A stretch of DNA of 64,000 bases, taken from contig JAZNER010000046.1 in the NCBI GenBank assembly GCA_045588675.1, positions 109,037-173,036 on the forward strand. The letters run 5' to 3'. Below the pieces are notes generated by a model. The model saw nothing but the letters and a program-made list of their open reading frames with translations. It was not told where the DNA came from and ran no database searches. Both the position numbers and the translations under genes were made by a program. The stretch's first letter is position 1; every line of letters begins with the position of its first letter. This stretch comes from SVTX01 sp045588675. GTDB taxonomy: Bacteria > Bacillota > Clostridia > Oscillospirales > CAG-272. This document shows positions 41,544 through 49,251 of this stretch, in pieces.

Positions 41544-41546
41544 AAA

Positions 41547-41566
41547 AGGCGGTTTTGCAACCGCCT
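41547..41566. terminator. bidirectional terminator
   Basis: An 8-bp stem (41547-41554 with 41559-41566), with A-run before and ATTTTATTT after, separates the convergent MurE-like and response-regulator genes. Confidence 0.85.
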
Positions 41567-41569
41567 ATT

Positions 41570-42208
41570 TTATTTGAGCATATAGCCTTTACCCCGTATG
41601 GTGTAAATTAGCTTCAGCCCTAATTTGTTATCTATCTTTCGTCTTAAATGGCAAATATAAACATCACCCATATTGCCCGCGTCAAATCCCAGCAAGGCTT
41701 GTATTTCCTCTCTCATGACAACCTTGCCGCGACAATCAAAGAGCTTTGATAAAACCTTAAATTCGTATTCGCTAAAAGTAATATTCAGGTCGCCAATTTT
41801 TGCAGACTGTGTTTTATGATTTAAGACAAGCTGATATGTTGGAGCCTTTGAATGATGTGCTCTGCTTTTAATCTCGTGAGATTTATTTGTCGCATGAGTG
41901 TCAATTCCTGTAAAAGCTTTTCTGAAATCTGTCATTAAAAACGGACGGTGCAAAAAGCAGGTCAGTTTATCGGCAACAGCTCCTAATTCATCATAATTTG
42001 AGCGAGAGAAGCCAATTATACTATAATCATTTATATACTTTTCAAGCTCTTCGGTATTAAAAAAATCAAGGTCGGCGATTATATATGTAATTTTCTTTTC
42101 GCCCCATTCTGTATTTGATATAGCTTCAATTCCTATATCACTGAGTTCGTGCGCAAGCATTCGAGCAAATCTTGCGTCATCAGTTATTATTTGAGCGTAC
42201 AATGACAT
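41570..42208 (-). CDS. orphan OmpR-type regulator with a degenerate receiver
   Basis: The 212-residue protein ends in a clear OmpR/PhoB winged helix (LNITFSEYEFKVLSKLF, GFDAGNMGDVYICHLRRKI, LIYTIRGKGYML). Its N-terminal 110 residues follow the receiver pattern, with Asp10-Asp11 and YIIADLDFF where the phosphorylated Asp is expected, but the invariant Lys is Arg in HRPF and the spacing is compressed, so phosphorylation is doubtful. No histidine kinase is nearby. I use ATG 42208 with GGAG in front; the frame begins at 42220. A linker rich in His, Lys and Ser joins the domains. Confidence 0.8.
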   Translation of the reverse strand: MSLYAQIITDDARFARMLAHELSDIGIEAISNTEWGEKKITYIIADLDFFNTEELEKYINDYSIIGFSRSNYDELGAVADKLTCFLHRPFLMTDFRKAFTGIDTHATNKSHEIKSRAHHSKAPTYQLVLNHKTQSAKIGDLNITFSEYEFKVLSKLFDCRGKVVMREEIQALLGFDAGNMGDVYICHLRRKIDNKLGLKLIYTIRGKGYMLK

Positions 42209-42225
42209 TTTAATCTCCATTCTGC

Positions 42226-42335
42226 CGCCTTTTGCGGCGGCACAAACACAATCGTTGAATTTTGCCGAAAGGCAAAATTCGCGCGTGAAGCAGTTGATTT
42301 ACCTATAAGTTGGAAGTAACTTTCACGCTGTTTCC
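42226..42335 (+). repeat. short hairpin cluster D
   Basis: Three stems occur in a row: GCCGCC...GGCGGC, a 10-bp stem GAATTTTGCC-GAAA-GGCAAAATTC, and GCGTGAA...TTCACGC (centre about 42310). The ATCGTTGAA before the second stem also occurs in element B, so this is likely a short relative of elements A-C between the regulator and dus genes. Confidence 0.6.
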
Positions 42336-42338
42336 CCT

Positions 42339-43364
42339 TTAAGCGTTTGCTATCTTTAATTGGTTTATAATCTCTTCTATCTCGTGAGTAGAGCTCGTTT
42401 TCATAATTTGGTCGCGCAAGGATGCGGCGGAGCGAACATTCTTAATATACAGAACAGCATGCTTTTTGATTTCGGCAGAGCTTACATACTCTCCCTTTTG
42501 CTCTCTCATAGTCTTTATATGGTAAAGACAGGTGTCAAGCCGTTCTTCAAGAGAGGGAGCTACAAATTCCTTACCGTCAAGCCTTGCCGCAATCTCTGCA
42601 AAAATCCAAGGATTACCAAGTGAGCCTCTGCCTATCATAAGACCGTCACAACCGCATATATCAAGCATTTTTGCGGCGTCGTCGGCACTACATATATCCC
42701 CGTTTCCAATAACGGGAATATTAACCGCTTTTTTTACATTTTCAATTACAGTGAGGTCAATTCCGGGATTGTACATCTCTTCCCGTGTCCGCGCGTGAAC
42801 GAATATAGCAGAAGCACCCGCCGCTTCAAGCATTCGAGCCATTTCAGGCGCATTTTTGTTTTCTTCATTCCAGCCTGCGCGAATTTTTACTGTTACAGGG
42901 ATATTTTTTAGCTTTTTTGCAGCTGCCTCAACGATTTTTGCCGCGAGGGTAGGGTTTTTCATAAGCGCGCTTCCCTCTCCGTTTGAAACGACCTTGTGCA
43001 TAGGACATCCCATGTTGATATCAATTGCAGATGGCGGAATTTTTGAAAGACATCCTTTGTATGAAGAACTCTCAATCATTTCTGCCGCCGCCGAAACAAA
43101 TTCAGGCTCACTGCCGAAAAGCTGAACAGACATCGGCATTTCCTCAGCTCTAACCTCTGCTAAAGGTGCTGTTTTAAATTGTGAGGGCGATACTCTTTTT
43201 GCCGATTGTTCATAGCAAAGAGCCTTTGCAGACACCATTTCGCTGACAGTAAATTCCGCGCCGTTCTCACGGCAAATTTTTCGAAAAGTATAGTCGGTAA
43301 AGCCAGCCATTGGAGCTAAAAAAAGCCCGTGCTTTAAAATGTGATTACCAATTTTTATACTCAA
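42339..43364 (-). CDS. tRNA-dihydrouridine synthase
   Basis: Dus enzymes are flavoproteins that reduce uridines in the tRNA D-loop. The 341-residue protein shows LAPMAGFTDYTFRKICRENG (FMN site), DINMGCPMHKVVSNGEGSALM with the catalytic Cys (about 120-140), TVKIRAGW, IFVHARTREEMY and IPVIGNGDI plus GLMIGRGSLGNPWIF. It is closest to the DusB type. Translation appears to begin at TTG 43364, with CGGAG at the right distance and no ATG available. It lies downstream of nothing in its own direction, and a small hairpin cluster follows. Confidence 0.92.
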   Translation of the reverse strand: MSIKIGNHILKHGLFLAPMAGFTDYTFRKICRENGAEFTVSEMVSAKALCYEQSAKRVSPSQFKTAPLAEVRAEEMPMSVQLFGSEPEFVSAAAEMIESSSYKGCLSKIPPSAIDINMGCPMHKVVSNGEGSALMKNPTLAAKIVEAAAKKLKNIPVTVKIRAGWNEENKNAPEMARMLEAAGASAIFVHARTREEMYNPGIDLTVIENVKKAVNIPVIGNGDICSADDAAKMLDICGCDGLMIGRGSLGNPWIFAEIAARLDGKEFVAPSLEERLDTCLYHIKTMREQKGEYVSSAEIKKHAVLYIKNVRSAASLRDQIMKTSSTHEIEEIINQLKIANA

Positions 43365-43509
43365 AATAATACTCCGATATTAATATATTAACGATTACAG
43401 TTTATTTTACCATTATTTTTGTTTGGTGTCAATATAATTTTAAAATATTGTTTGCAAGCAATTAACTGGTGGCATAATTAATCATATATTTTAAAAGTTT
43501 GGAGCGGTT

Positions 43510-44361
43510 ATGGAGAATTTAGGTTACTACAACGGAGCTTTTGCACCCATTGACGAGATGTATATTCCTTTTTGTGACAGGGTGCACTTTTTCGGTGACG
43601 GAGTTTATGAGGCAACGCTTGCAAAAAATTATAAAATATTCGCTCTTGACGAGCACATTGAGAGATTATTCAATAGCGCGTCAATGCTTGATATTAGAAT
43701 TCCGAACACAAAAGCAGAGCTCGCCGAAATCATCAAAGGTCTTGTCTTGAAGCTCGACTGTGACGAGCAATTGGTTTACTTTCAGGTTACTCGCGGAACG
43801 GGAGCGAGAAGCCACACATACCCCGACGACATGGTTGGTAACATCTGGATAATGCTACGACCGATGAAGATGCTGGATATTTACAAGGAAATTGACGCTA
43901 TTACCCTTCCCGATACGCGTTATCTTCACTGTAATATTAAGACGCTGAATTTAATTCCGTCGGTCATTTATGCTCAAAAAGCAAAAATGTCAAACGCTTA
44001 TGAGGCGATACTTTATCGCGAGGGCGGACGGGTGACCGAGTGCTCACACTCAAATGTGCATATCATTGATAAAAACGGAATTTTCAGAACCGCCCCAAAG
44101 GACAACTTGATTTTGCCCGGAATTGCTCGTTCAAATTTAATAAGAGCGTGTCATTCGCTTGGGATTGAGGTGATTGAAAAAGCCTTTACACTTGAAGAAA
44201 TGCTTGATGCCGATGAGATTTTAACCTCATCCTCAACCGTGCCGATTATGCGATGTAGGTCTGTTGACGGCAGAGCTGTTGGCGGACGCTGTGAGGAAAA
44301 GGTAGAAAAGCTACGCGAATGGGTCTTAGAGGATTTTAAAAGGGCAACCCAAATAAATTAA
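43510..44361 (+). CDS. D-amino-acid transaminase (class IV PLP aminotransferase)
   Basis: The 283-residue fold-type IV aminotransferase carries the PLP Lys144 in HCNIKTLNLIPSV, matching Lys145 of Bacillus D-amino-acid transaminase, the RSHTYP motif that binds the D-amino-acid carboxylate, and ECSHSNVHII and GIARSNLI further on. The RxH pair favours D-amino acids over branched-chain substrates. It likely supplies D-Glu or D-Ala for the cell wall. ATG 43510 follows TTGGAGCGG. It is a single-gene unit with a terminator at its stop, not far from the MurE-like gene. Confidence 0.85.
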   Translation: MENLGYYNGAFAPIDEMYIPFCDRVHFFGDGVYEATLAKNYKIFALDEHIERLFNSASMLDIRIPNTKAELAEIIKGLVLKLDCDEQLVYFQVTRGTGARSHTYPDDMVGNIWIMLRPMKMLDIYKEIDAITLPDTRYLHCNIKTLNLIPSVIYAQKAKMSNAYEAILYREGGRVTECSHSNVHIIDKNGIFRTAPKDNLILPGIARSNLIRACHSLGIEVIEKAFTLEEMLDADEILTSSSTVPIMRCRSVDGRAVGGRCEEKVEKLREWVLEDFKRATQIN

Positions 44362-44385
44362 GGCGGTCGATTTTGACCGCCTCGT
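44361..44385. terminator. bidirectional terminator
   Basis: An 8-bp GC-rich stem (44361-44368 with 44375-44382) starts at the last base of the transaminase gene and lies just before the end of convergent tcdA. Its T-run is short. Confidence 0.7.
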
Positions 44386-44386
44386 T

Positions 44387-45097
44387 CTATTTGCTTATAA
44401 TATCGTTAATAATTTCGCCTGCCATGATAAGTCCCATAACCGAAGGAACAAAGGATAGGCTTCCTGGTATATTTTTCTTGCTTTCACCGTCGTAAAGCTC
44501 GCTCTTACGAGGCTCTTCCTTTGAATAAACAACCTTTAATTTCTTAATCCCTCTGCTTTTAAGCTCACGGCGCATAACTCGCGCCAGGGGGCAGACCTCT
44601 GTTTTGTAGATGTCGGCAACCTCAAATTTCGTAGGGTCGGTTTTATTTCCCGCTCCCATAGCTGAAATAATAGGAATGTTTAGAGAATTTGCCCTTTGCA
44701 CCAAGGATATTTTAGCCGAAACGGTATCTACTGCATCTGCTATATAGTCGTAGATAGATAAGTCATATTCGTCAGCATTCTCAGGTAAATAAAAAACATT
44801 ATTTGCCTTAACAGTACAATCTGGATTTATATCAAGCAAGCGCGCCTTCATAACATCGACCTTATTCTGACCAACAGTAGAATGGAGAGCGATAATCTGG
44901 CGATTGATATTTGACAGAGATACGGTATCCTTATCAAATATATCAATCTGCCCCACTCCTGCACGACAGAGCGCTTCACATATATAGCCACCCACACCTC
45001 CGACGCCAAAGACAGCAACGCGAGAGTTATTCAGTTTTACAATCGCTTCCTCACCGTAAAGGTTAAGGGTGCGTGAAAATTCTTCTCTTTGTGGCAT
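44387..45097 (-). CDS. tcdA: tRNA threonylcarbamoyladenosine dehydratase
   Basis: TcdA cyclises t6A to ct6A in tRNA using ATP, a step after the TsaB/E pathway encoded at 20-21 kb. The 236-residue E1/ThiF-like protein has the nucleotide loop VAVFGVGGVGGYICE (about 26-40), DKDTVSLSNINRQ, a DAVDTVSAKISL segment and CPLARVMRRELKSR near the end. ATG 45097 follows GAGGAC. It lies at the end of a leftward run of four genes (DUF5685, DnaJ, membrane protein, tcdA). Confidence 0.9.
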   Translation of the reverse strand: MPQREEFSRTLNLYGEEAIVKLNNSRVAVFGVGGVGGYICEALCRAGVGQIDIFDKDTVSLSNINRQIIALHSTVGQNKVDVMKARLLDINPDCTVKANNVFYLPENADEYDLSIYDYIADAVDTVSAKISLVQRANSLNIPIISAMGAGNKTDPTKFEVADIYKTEVCPLARVMRRELKSRGIKKLKVVYSKEEPRKSELYDGESKKNIPGSLSFVPSVMGLIMAGEIINDIISK

Positions 45098-45107
45098 AAT
45101 GTCCTCA

Positions 45108-45686
45108 CTATTTCAAAAATTTAAATCTGTGTCTTATTTTTACAAGGTAAACAGTAATTATTTTCGTCAGGGCAATATCGTAAATAATAAATGTTATATT
45201 CAAAAGAATATATGTTGCAATTGCTAATGTGCTTCCTATCTCGCCGTTGCCGAAAACAAAGAAAAATGCTTCAAGTATAGTTTTACTATCGCTATTGCCA
45301 AAGAAAACAAAGTATGAAATCAATACACAAAGCCCTACCGAAAGGTTTAAGACAAGCATCTTAATCGCCCATGTGACTGTCTTATTAAGCTTTTCAAGCT
45401 TTTCCTTGATAATTGGGTAAAAGCCGAAAAACAGCATATAAAACCAAGGAGCGAGGCTCATTGGCATAAATATGATTGCAAGAGCTCCCGTTGTTGCATA
45501 AATCAAATACGGATAAATTCCGCCAAGCTCAATTACGGCAAAAATGCAGAAAAAGGATGCAAGTACCGCCATTGACAAATCAAGTATTTCAAACAGTGAG
45601 CCAATAAGCAATAATGAAACGCCCATTGCTGACAGAATTGCTCCCAATGTCAGTTTTTTCGTTTTACTTGAAATTCCGCTTTTCAT
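45108..45686 (-). CDS. multi-pass membrane protein, unknown function
   Basis: The 192-residue protein has about six hydrophobic helices covering most of its length, with a short basic N-terminus (GISSKTKKLTLGAILSAMG). The size and small-residue first helix resemble membrane components such as ECF S-subunits or DUF2232-like proteins, but no defining motif is present. ATG 45686 follows TGAGGATA; a longer frame to 45713 would overlap the DnaJ gene. It is 14 bases after DnaJ and 10 before tcdA, so all are likely one transcript. Confidence 0.65.
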   Translation of the reverse strand: MKSGISSKTKKLTLGAILSAMGVSLLLIGSLFEILDLSMAVLASFFCIFAVIELGGIYPYLIYATTGALAIIFMPMSLAPWFYMLFFGFYPIIKEKLEKLNKTVTWAIKMLVLNLSVGLCVLISYFVFFGNSDSKTILEAFFFVFGNGEIGSTLAIATYILLNITFIIYDIALTKIITVYLVKIRHRFKFLK

Positions 45687-45699
45687 ATATTTATCCTCA

Positions 45700-46338
45700 T
45701 TAACAGCAGCCAATCAAATCTCCGCCCATACACTCACAGCAACAGTCGGCGCAAAGCAAGGATGAACAAACATCACATCCTGAGCAGCCGCCTGAATTTG
45801 TCGTATTGTATCCGCTGCCATAGCCCCGTGCTTGCATATTAAGCCTATCTCTTGTTTGGCGGTACTCCATATTTGAAGGGTCCATTTGACAAGCGGTATT
45901 AATCATTCTTTGTGCATCAACATAAAAGCCCTTTTTAATCAAAACGCATCCCATAAGATAGTGCCATTCTGCCGCTCTGTCGCCTTCATTGATAAGATTA
46001 AGCTCATTTTCGGCAGCCATTATATTGCCTGTGTTGATATTTCTCCGTATATTCGTGTAGTTATATCTGCCGTTACCGCTTGAGTAATTATCATAAGAAT
46101 TATTGCCGTATGAGCTATTACCGTACGAGCCTTGTCCGCCTGCTCTCATTTTCTGGATTTCCTCGTAGGCGGCGTTGACCTCCTTCATCTTCTCCTCAGC
46201 AAGCTCTTTAAGGTCGCCCTCAGCATACTTGTCGGGGTGGTATTTGCGAGCTAATTTACGGTACGCGTCCTTGATTTGCTCGTCGGTGGAGTTGGGTGTT
46301 ACTCCAAGTACTTTATATGGGTCCTTGTAATCAGCCAT
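45700..46338 (-). CDS. J-domain protein with cysteine-rich tail
   Basis: The 212-residue protein opens with a J domain (DPYKVLGVTPNSTDEQIKDA...RKYHPDKY, with the HPD motif near residue 34) that would recruit Hsp70/DnaK. A Gly/Ser/Asn/Tyr-rich linker follows, then a helical pair (NTGNIMAAENELNLI...AEWHYLMGCVLIKKG) and a C-terminus with a dozen cysteines (GCSGCDVCSSLLCADCCCEC, then GCC). It lacks the zinc-finger domain of true DnaJ. The Cys tail suggests metal binding or palmitoyl-like membrane contact, which is inference. The start overlaps the end of the DUF5685 gene by 8 bases. Confidence 0.85.
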   Translation of the reverse strand: MADYKDPYKVLGVTPNSTDEQIKDAYRKLARKYHPDKYAEGDLKELAEEKMKEVNAAYEEIQKMRAGGQGSYGNSSYGNNSYDNYSSGNGRYNYTNIRRNINTGNIMAAENELNLINEGDRAAEWHYLMGCVLIKKGFYVDAQRMINTACQMDPSNMEYRQTRDRLNMQARGYGSGYNTTNSGGCSGCDVCSSLLCADCCCECMGGDLIGCC

Positions 46339-47236
46339 TTTTGGTTTTCCCCTTCGATTTTCTCATTTTTGTCTTTTGGTCACATTCAAGACCAAGCACA
46401 CGGTCTGCCACCTTTGGCATTCCTCTGTAAATAATATTTTTAATTATCTCTTCAATATCGCCCATTCCGTCAAAGTCAATCAAGTCAAATGCGGGCTCGG
46501 CAGACAAAAGCTCCAAGCGTAGCGAGCTTGAAATGTCATTTCTTTGCGCCTCTGTTAAGGGCTCGTTGTTATATAAATAAATAAATGGATTATATCGGTC
46601 ACGCTTCATGTCTTCTTCAAGGTCGTCTGTCGCGTCAAGTATATAAATCCAACGACCTATATGCCTGCCGATATTCCTTGCAATTTTTTCTTCTGCTCCC
46701 GATAGACCGAATGACAATATTTGCGACATAATCTCGCCAAAGCTCTCGGCGGGCGTGTCAACAGATTGCATTTTAAGCTTCTCAATTTTGGAGAGCTCCA
46801 TAAGTCCTTTTGAAATGTGAGCATCAAGCTCTGAGTAGCTTATCAATGCCTTTTTTCGCATAGCCTTCAGGTATGGCTTGACCGCTTGAGCCTTTAAACG
46901 CTTAACTCCCTTTTCATCATTGATGTCGTCGAGGCATTTACCGTATGCAAGTAAGGCATATGCATAAGCGCAATAAGCAAGCTGAGGACAAAAATCAACA
47001 TAAGCCCGTTTTTTAAGTGGGTGCGCGATACATCTGCCGCGCTTGATTTGAATTTTTGACTTATCAAGTGCGATACGGACAAGAGCTAAAAAAACAACAT
47101 CATAGCTTAGTGTCATTCGTGAGCATTGACCTGTGCATTTGCCCTGAGCGCGACAAAGACCGCAATAAACGGCGCGGTAAAACTCATTTTCCCTTACGCG
47201 CAACTCGGGTGTATCAGGACGAATATAACCAAACAT
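46331..47236 (-). CDS. DUF5685 family protein
   Basis: The 301-residue protein starts MFGYIRPDTPELRVRENEFY, then CGLCRAQGKCTGQC (residues 25-38) and a mostly helical body, matching DUF5685, a family without assigned function. Two Asp-rich patches stand out: DDINDE (103-108) and DATDDLEED (201-209) followed by a KRDRYNP segment, which recalls the metal-diphosphate motifs of isoprenoid synthases. ATG 47236 follows GAAAGGAGAG. The gene heads the run DUF5685-DnaJ-membrane protein-tcdA and has a promoter about 50 bases upstream. Confidence 0.8.
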   Translation of the reverse strand: MFGYIRPDTPELRVRENEFYRAVYCGLCRAQGKCTGQCSRMTLSYDVVFLALVRIALDKSKIQIKRGRCIAHPLKKRAYVDFCPQLAYCAYAYALLAYGKCLDDINDEKGVKRLKAQAVKPYLKAMRKKALISYSELDAHISKGLMELSKIEKLKMQSVDTPAESFGEIMSQILSFGLSGAEEKIARNIGRHIGRWIYILDATDDLEEDMKRDRYNPFIYLYNNEPLTEAQRNDISSSLRLELLSAEPAFDLIDFDGMGDIEEIIKNIIYRGMPKVADRVLGLECDQKTKMRKSKGKTKNG

Positions 47237-47282
47237 AGCTCTCCTTTCCGTGATTTGCACTTAAACATAAATATACAGTATA

Positions 47283-47311
47283 ATAATACATCACAATGGA
47301 AAACTTTGCAA
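47283..47311 (-). promoter_or_regulatory. promoter of the DUF5685 operon
   Basis: Read leftward, TTGCAA (47311-47306) and TATTAT (47288-47283) have a 17-base spacer, 47 bases before the start codon. Confidence 0.65.
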
Positions 47312-47402
47312 GTATTTTTTGTAAACAATTATCATTTTTCGCCTTGACTTAATATAATTTAACATTCTATATATATTTTTTGTAAATTTTTCTATTTTCC
47401 AC

Positions 47403-47431
47403 TTGAAAAAGAATATAAAATCGGTTATACT
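47403..47431 (+). promoter_or_regulatory. promoter of gpmI
   Basis: TTGAAA (47403-47408) and TATACT (47426-47431) have a 17-base spacer, ahead of a TGGAGGA ribosome site. Confidence 0.8.
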
Positions 47432-47467
47432 ATACCTTGGAAAAAATTTTTGGAGGATTAATATAAA

Positions 47468-49132
47468 ATGGCTCTTAAATTAAACAAATCACCTCGTTTT
47501 GACGGTGTTAAAGGCCCTGTATTGACAATTGTCATGGACGGTGTCGGTATTGCACCTGATACGATTTCAAACGCGGTTTCAGGCGCTTATACGCCTAATC
47601 TCGATATGCTTATGGCAAGCTATCCTATGGTTTCTCTTAAAGCCCACGGAACTGCGGTAGGACTTCCCTCTGATGACGATATGGGTAACAGTGAGGTTGG
47701 CCATAACGCTCTCGGTGCAGGACAGGTTTTTGCACAGGGTGCAAAGCTCGTGTCAAACTCGATTGAAAGCGGAAAGATGTTTGCTTCAGATACATGGCGT
47801 GAGGTAATTTCCAATGTTCTTCAGAACAAGTCAACACTTCACTTCCTCGGCCTTTTCTCTGACGGAAACGTTCATTCTCACATTGACCACCTGAAGGCTA
47901 TGCTTGTACAGGCGAAGAAAGAGGGCGTCGCTAATATCCGCGTTCACATTCTTATTGACGGACGCGACGTCGGTGAAACAAGCGCACTTGAATATATCAA
48001 TCCCTTTGAAGAATTTATTGCTTCCCTCTCTGACGCAAATTGCAGCATCAAGATTGCAAGCGGTGGCGGAAGAATGAAAATTACAATGGATAGATACGAG
48101 GCTGACTGGTCTATGGTTGAGCTTGGTTGGAAAACACACGTGCTTGGTGAGGGCCGTCAATTTGCATCCGCGCGCGAGGCTGTTGAAGCATATCGTGCTG
48201 AATACAAGGTTATTGACCAGGATCTGCCCCCATTTGTAATTGCCGAGAATGGCAAGCCTGTTGGAACTGTTAACGATGGCGATAGCGTTGTGTTCTTTAA
48301 TTTCAGAGGCGACCGCTCTATTGAGATTTCTAAAACCTTTGATGCAAAGAGTGGTGAATTTGATAAATTTGACCGTGTTCGCGTACCCGATGTTGTTTAT
48401 GCAGGTATGCTTGAATATGACGGTGACCTTCATATTCCTCACAAATATCTTGTAAATCCACCCGAAATTACCGAAACTATGGGAGAGTACCTTGCAAACA
48501 GCGGTGTTTCACAATATGCAATATCCGAAACACAGAAATACGGTCACGTAACATATTTCTGGAACGGAAACAAATCAGGCAAGTTCTCCGAAGAGCTTGA
48601 AACCTATGTTGAGGTTCCCTCTGATGTAGTTCCCTTTGAACAGCGCCCCTGGATGAAGTGCGCAGAAATCACAGATAAGCTCATTGAAGCTCTTGAATCG
48701 GACAAGTACACATATCTGCGCGTGAACTTCCCCAATGGTGATATGGTAGGTCACACAGGTAGCCTTGCAGCTACAAGATGCTCTATGGAAGCACTTGATT
48801 TGCAGCTTGGCAGAATTCTTTCGGTAGTTGACAAAATGGGCGGCGTTGCGCTCATTACTGCCGACCACGGAAACGCTGATGAGATGTATGAAATGGACAA
48901 GAAGACCGCTCAGCCTAAGGTGAGCAAGGACGGCAAGATGAAGTCCAAGACAAGCCATACATTAAACCCTGTTCCCTGCATTATTTATGACAATACAGAG
49001 GCAAAGGAGCATTACACGGTTAAAGCTGACGAAGGACAGTTCGGTCTTTCAAGCGTTGCGGCAACTATGGTTAATCTTATGGGCTATGAAGCTCCTGAAA
49101 AATGGGATGAAGGTATAATCGAATTAAAGTAA
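47468..49132 (+). CDS. gpmI: 2,3-bisphosphoglycerate-independent phosphoglycerate mutase
   Basis: The glycolytic enzyme interconverts 3- and 2-phosphoglycerate with two manganese ions. The 554-residue protein (typical about 510) has LTIVMDGVGIAPD at the N-terminus, the catalytic Ser in GNSEVGHNALGAGQ, HSHIDHLKAM and LIDGRDV (phosphate-transfer domain), NFRGDRSIEI, and the second metal site GDMVGHTG and TADHGNADEM. The mid-protein GKSG and KVSKDGKMKSK additions account for the extra length. ATG 47468 follows TGGAGGA. It is a single-gene unit with its own promoter and terminator. Confidence 0.95.
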   Translation: MALKLNKSPRFDGVKGPVLTIVMDGVGIAPDTISNAVSGAYTPNLDMLMASYPMVSLKAHGTAVGLPSDDDMGNSEVGHNALGAGQVFAQGAKLVSNSIESGKMFASDTWREVISNVLQNKSTLHFLGLFSDGNVHSHIDHLKAMLVQAKKEGVANIRVHILIDGRDVGETSALEYINPFEEFIASLSDANCSIKIASGGGRMKITMDRYEADWSMVELGWKTHVLGEGRQFASAREAVEAYRAEYKVIDQDLPPFVIAENGKPVGTVNDGDSVVFFNFRGDRSIEISKTFDAKSGEFDKFDRVRVPDVVYAGMLEYDGDLHIPHKYLVNPPEITETMGEYLANSGVSQYAISETQKYGHVTYFWNGNKSGKFSEELETYVEVPSDVVPFEQRPWMKCAEITDKLIEALESDKYTYLRVNFPNGDMVGHTGSLAATRCSMEALDLQLGRILSVVDKMGGVALITADHGNADEMYEMDKKTAQPKVSKDGKMKSKTSHTLNPVPCIIYDNTEAKEHYTVKADEGQFGLSSVAATMVNLMGYEAPEKWDEGIIELK

Positions 49133-49138
49133 TTTGTT

Positions 49139-49164
49139 TTGGGGTGTGAGCTTTTACACCCCAA
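49139..49164 (+). terminator. rho-independent terminator of gpmI
   Basis: A 9-bp stem (49139-49147 with 49156-49164) follows the stop; the trailing TTATTT gives a modest T-run. Confidence 0.8.
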
Positions 49165-49184
49165 TTATTTACTCCAAAATCCAG

Positions 49185-49213
49185 TTGACAAAGCATATAA
49201 AAAATAGTATAAT
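49185..49213 (+). promoter_or_regulatory. perfect consensus promoter of the GltD-like gene
   Basis: TTGACA (49185-49190) and TATAAT (49208-49213) are exact consensus with a 17-base spacer. Confidence 0.92.
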
Positions 49214-49251
49214 TATTATGTAAGATAAATTCTAAAATAGAGGAATATATA

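Noticed and set aside
47831..48442. 203-residue open frame on the reverse strand inside gpmI
   Set aside because: gpmI is unmistakable on the plus strand, and the antisense product has no family features or ribosome site.
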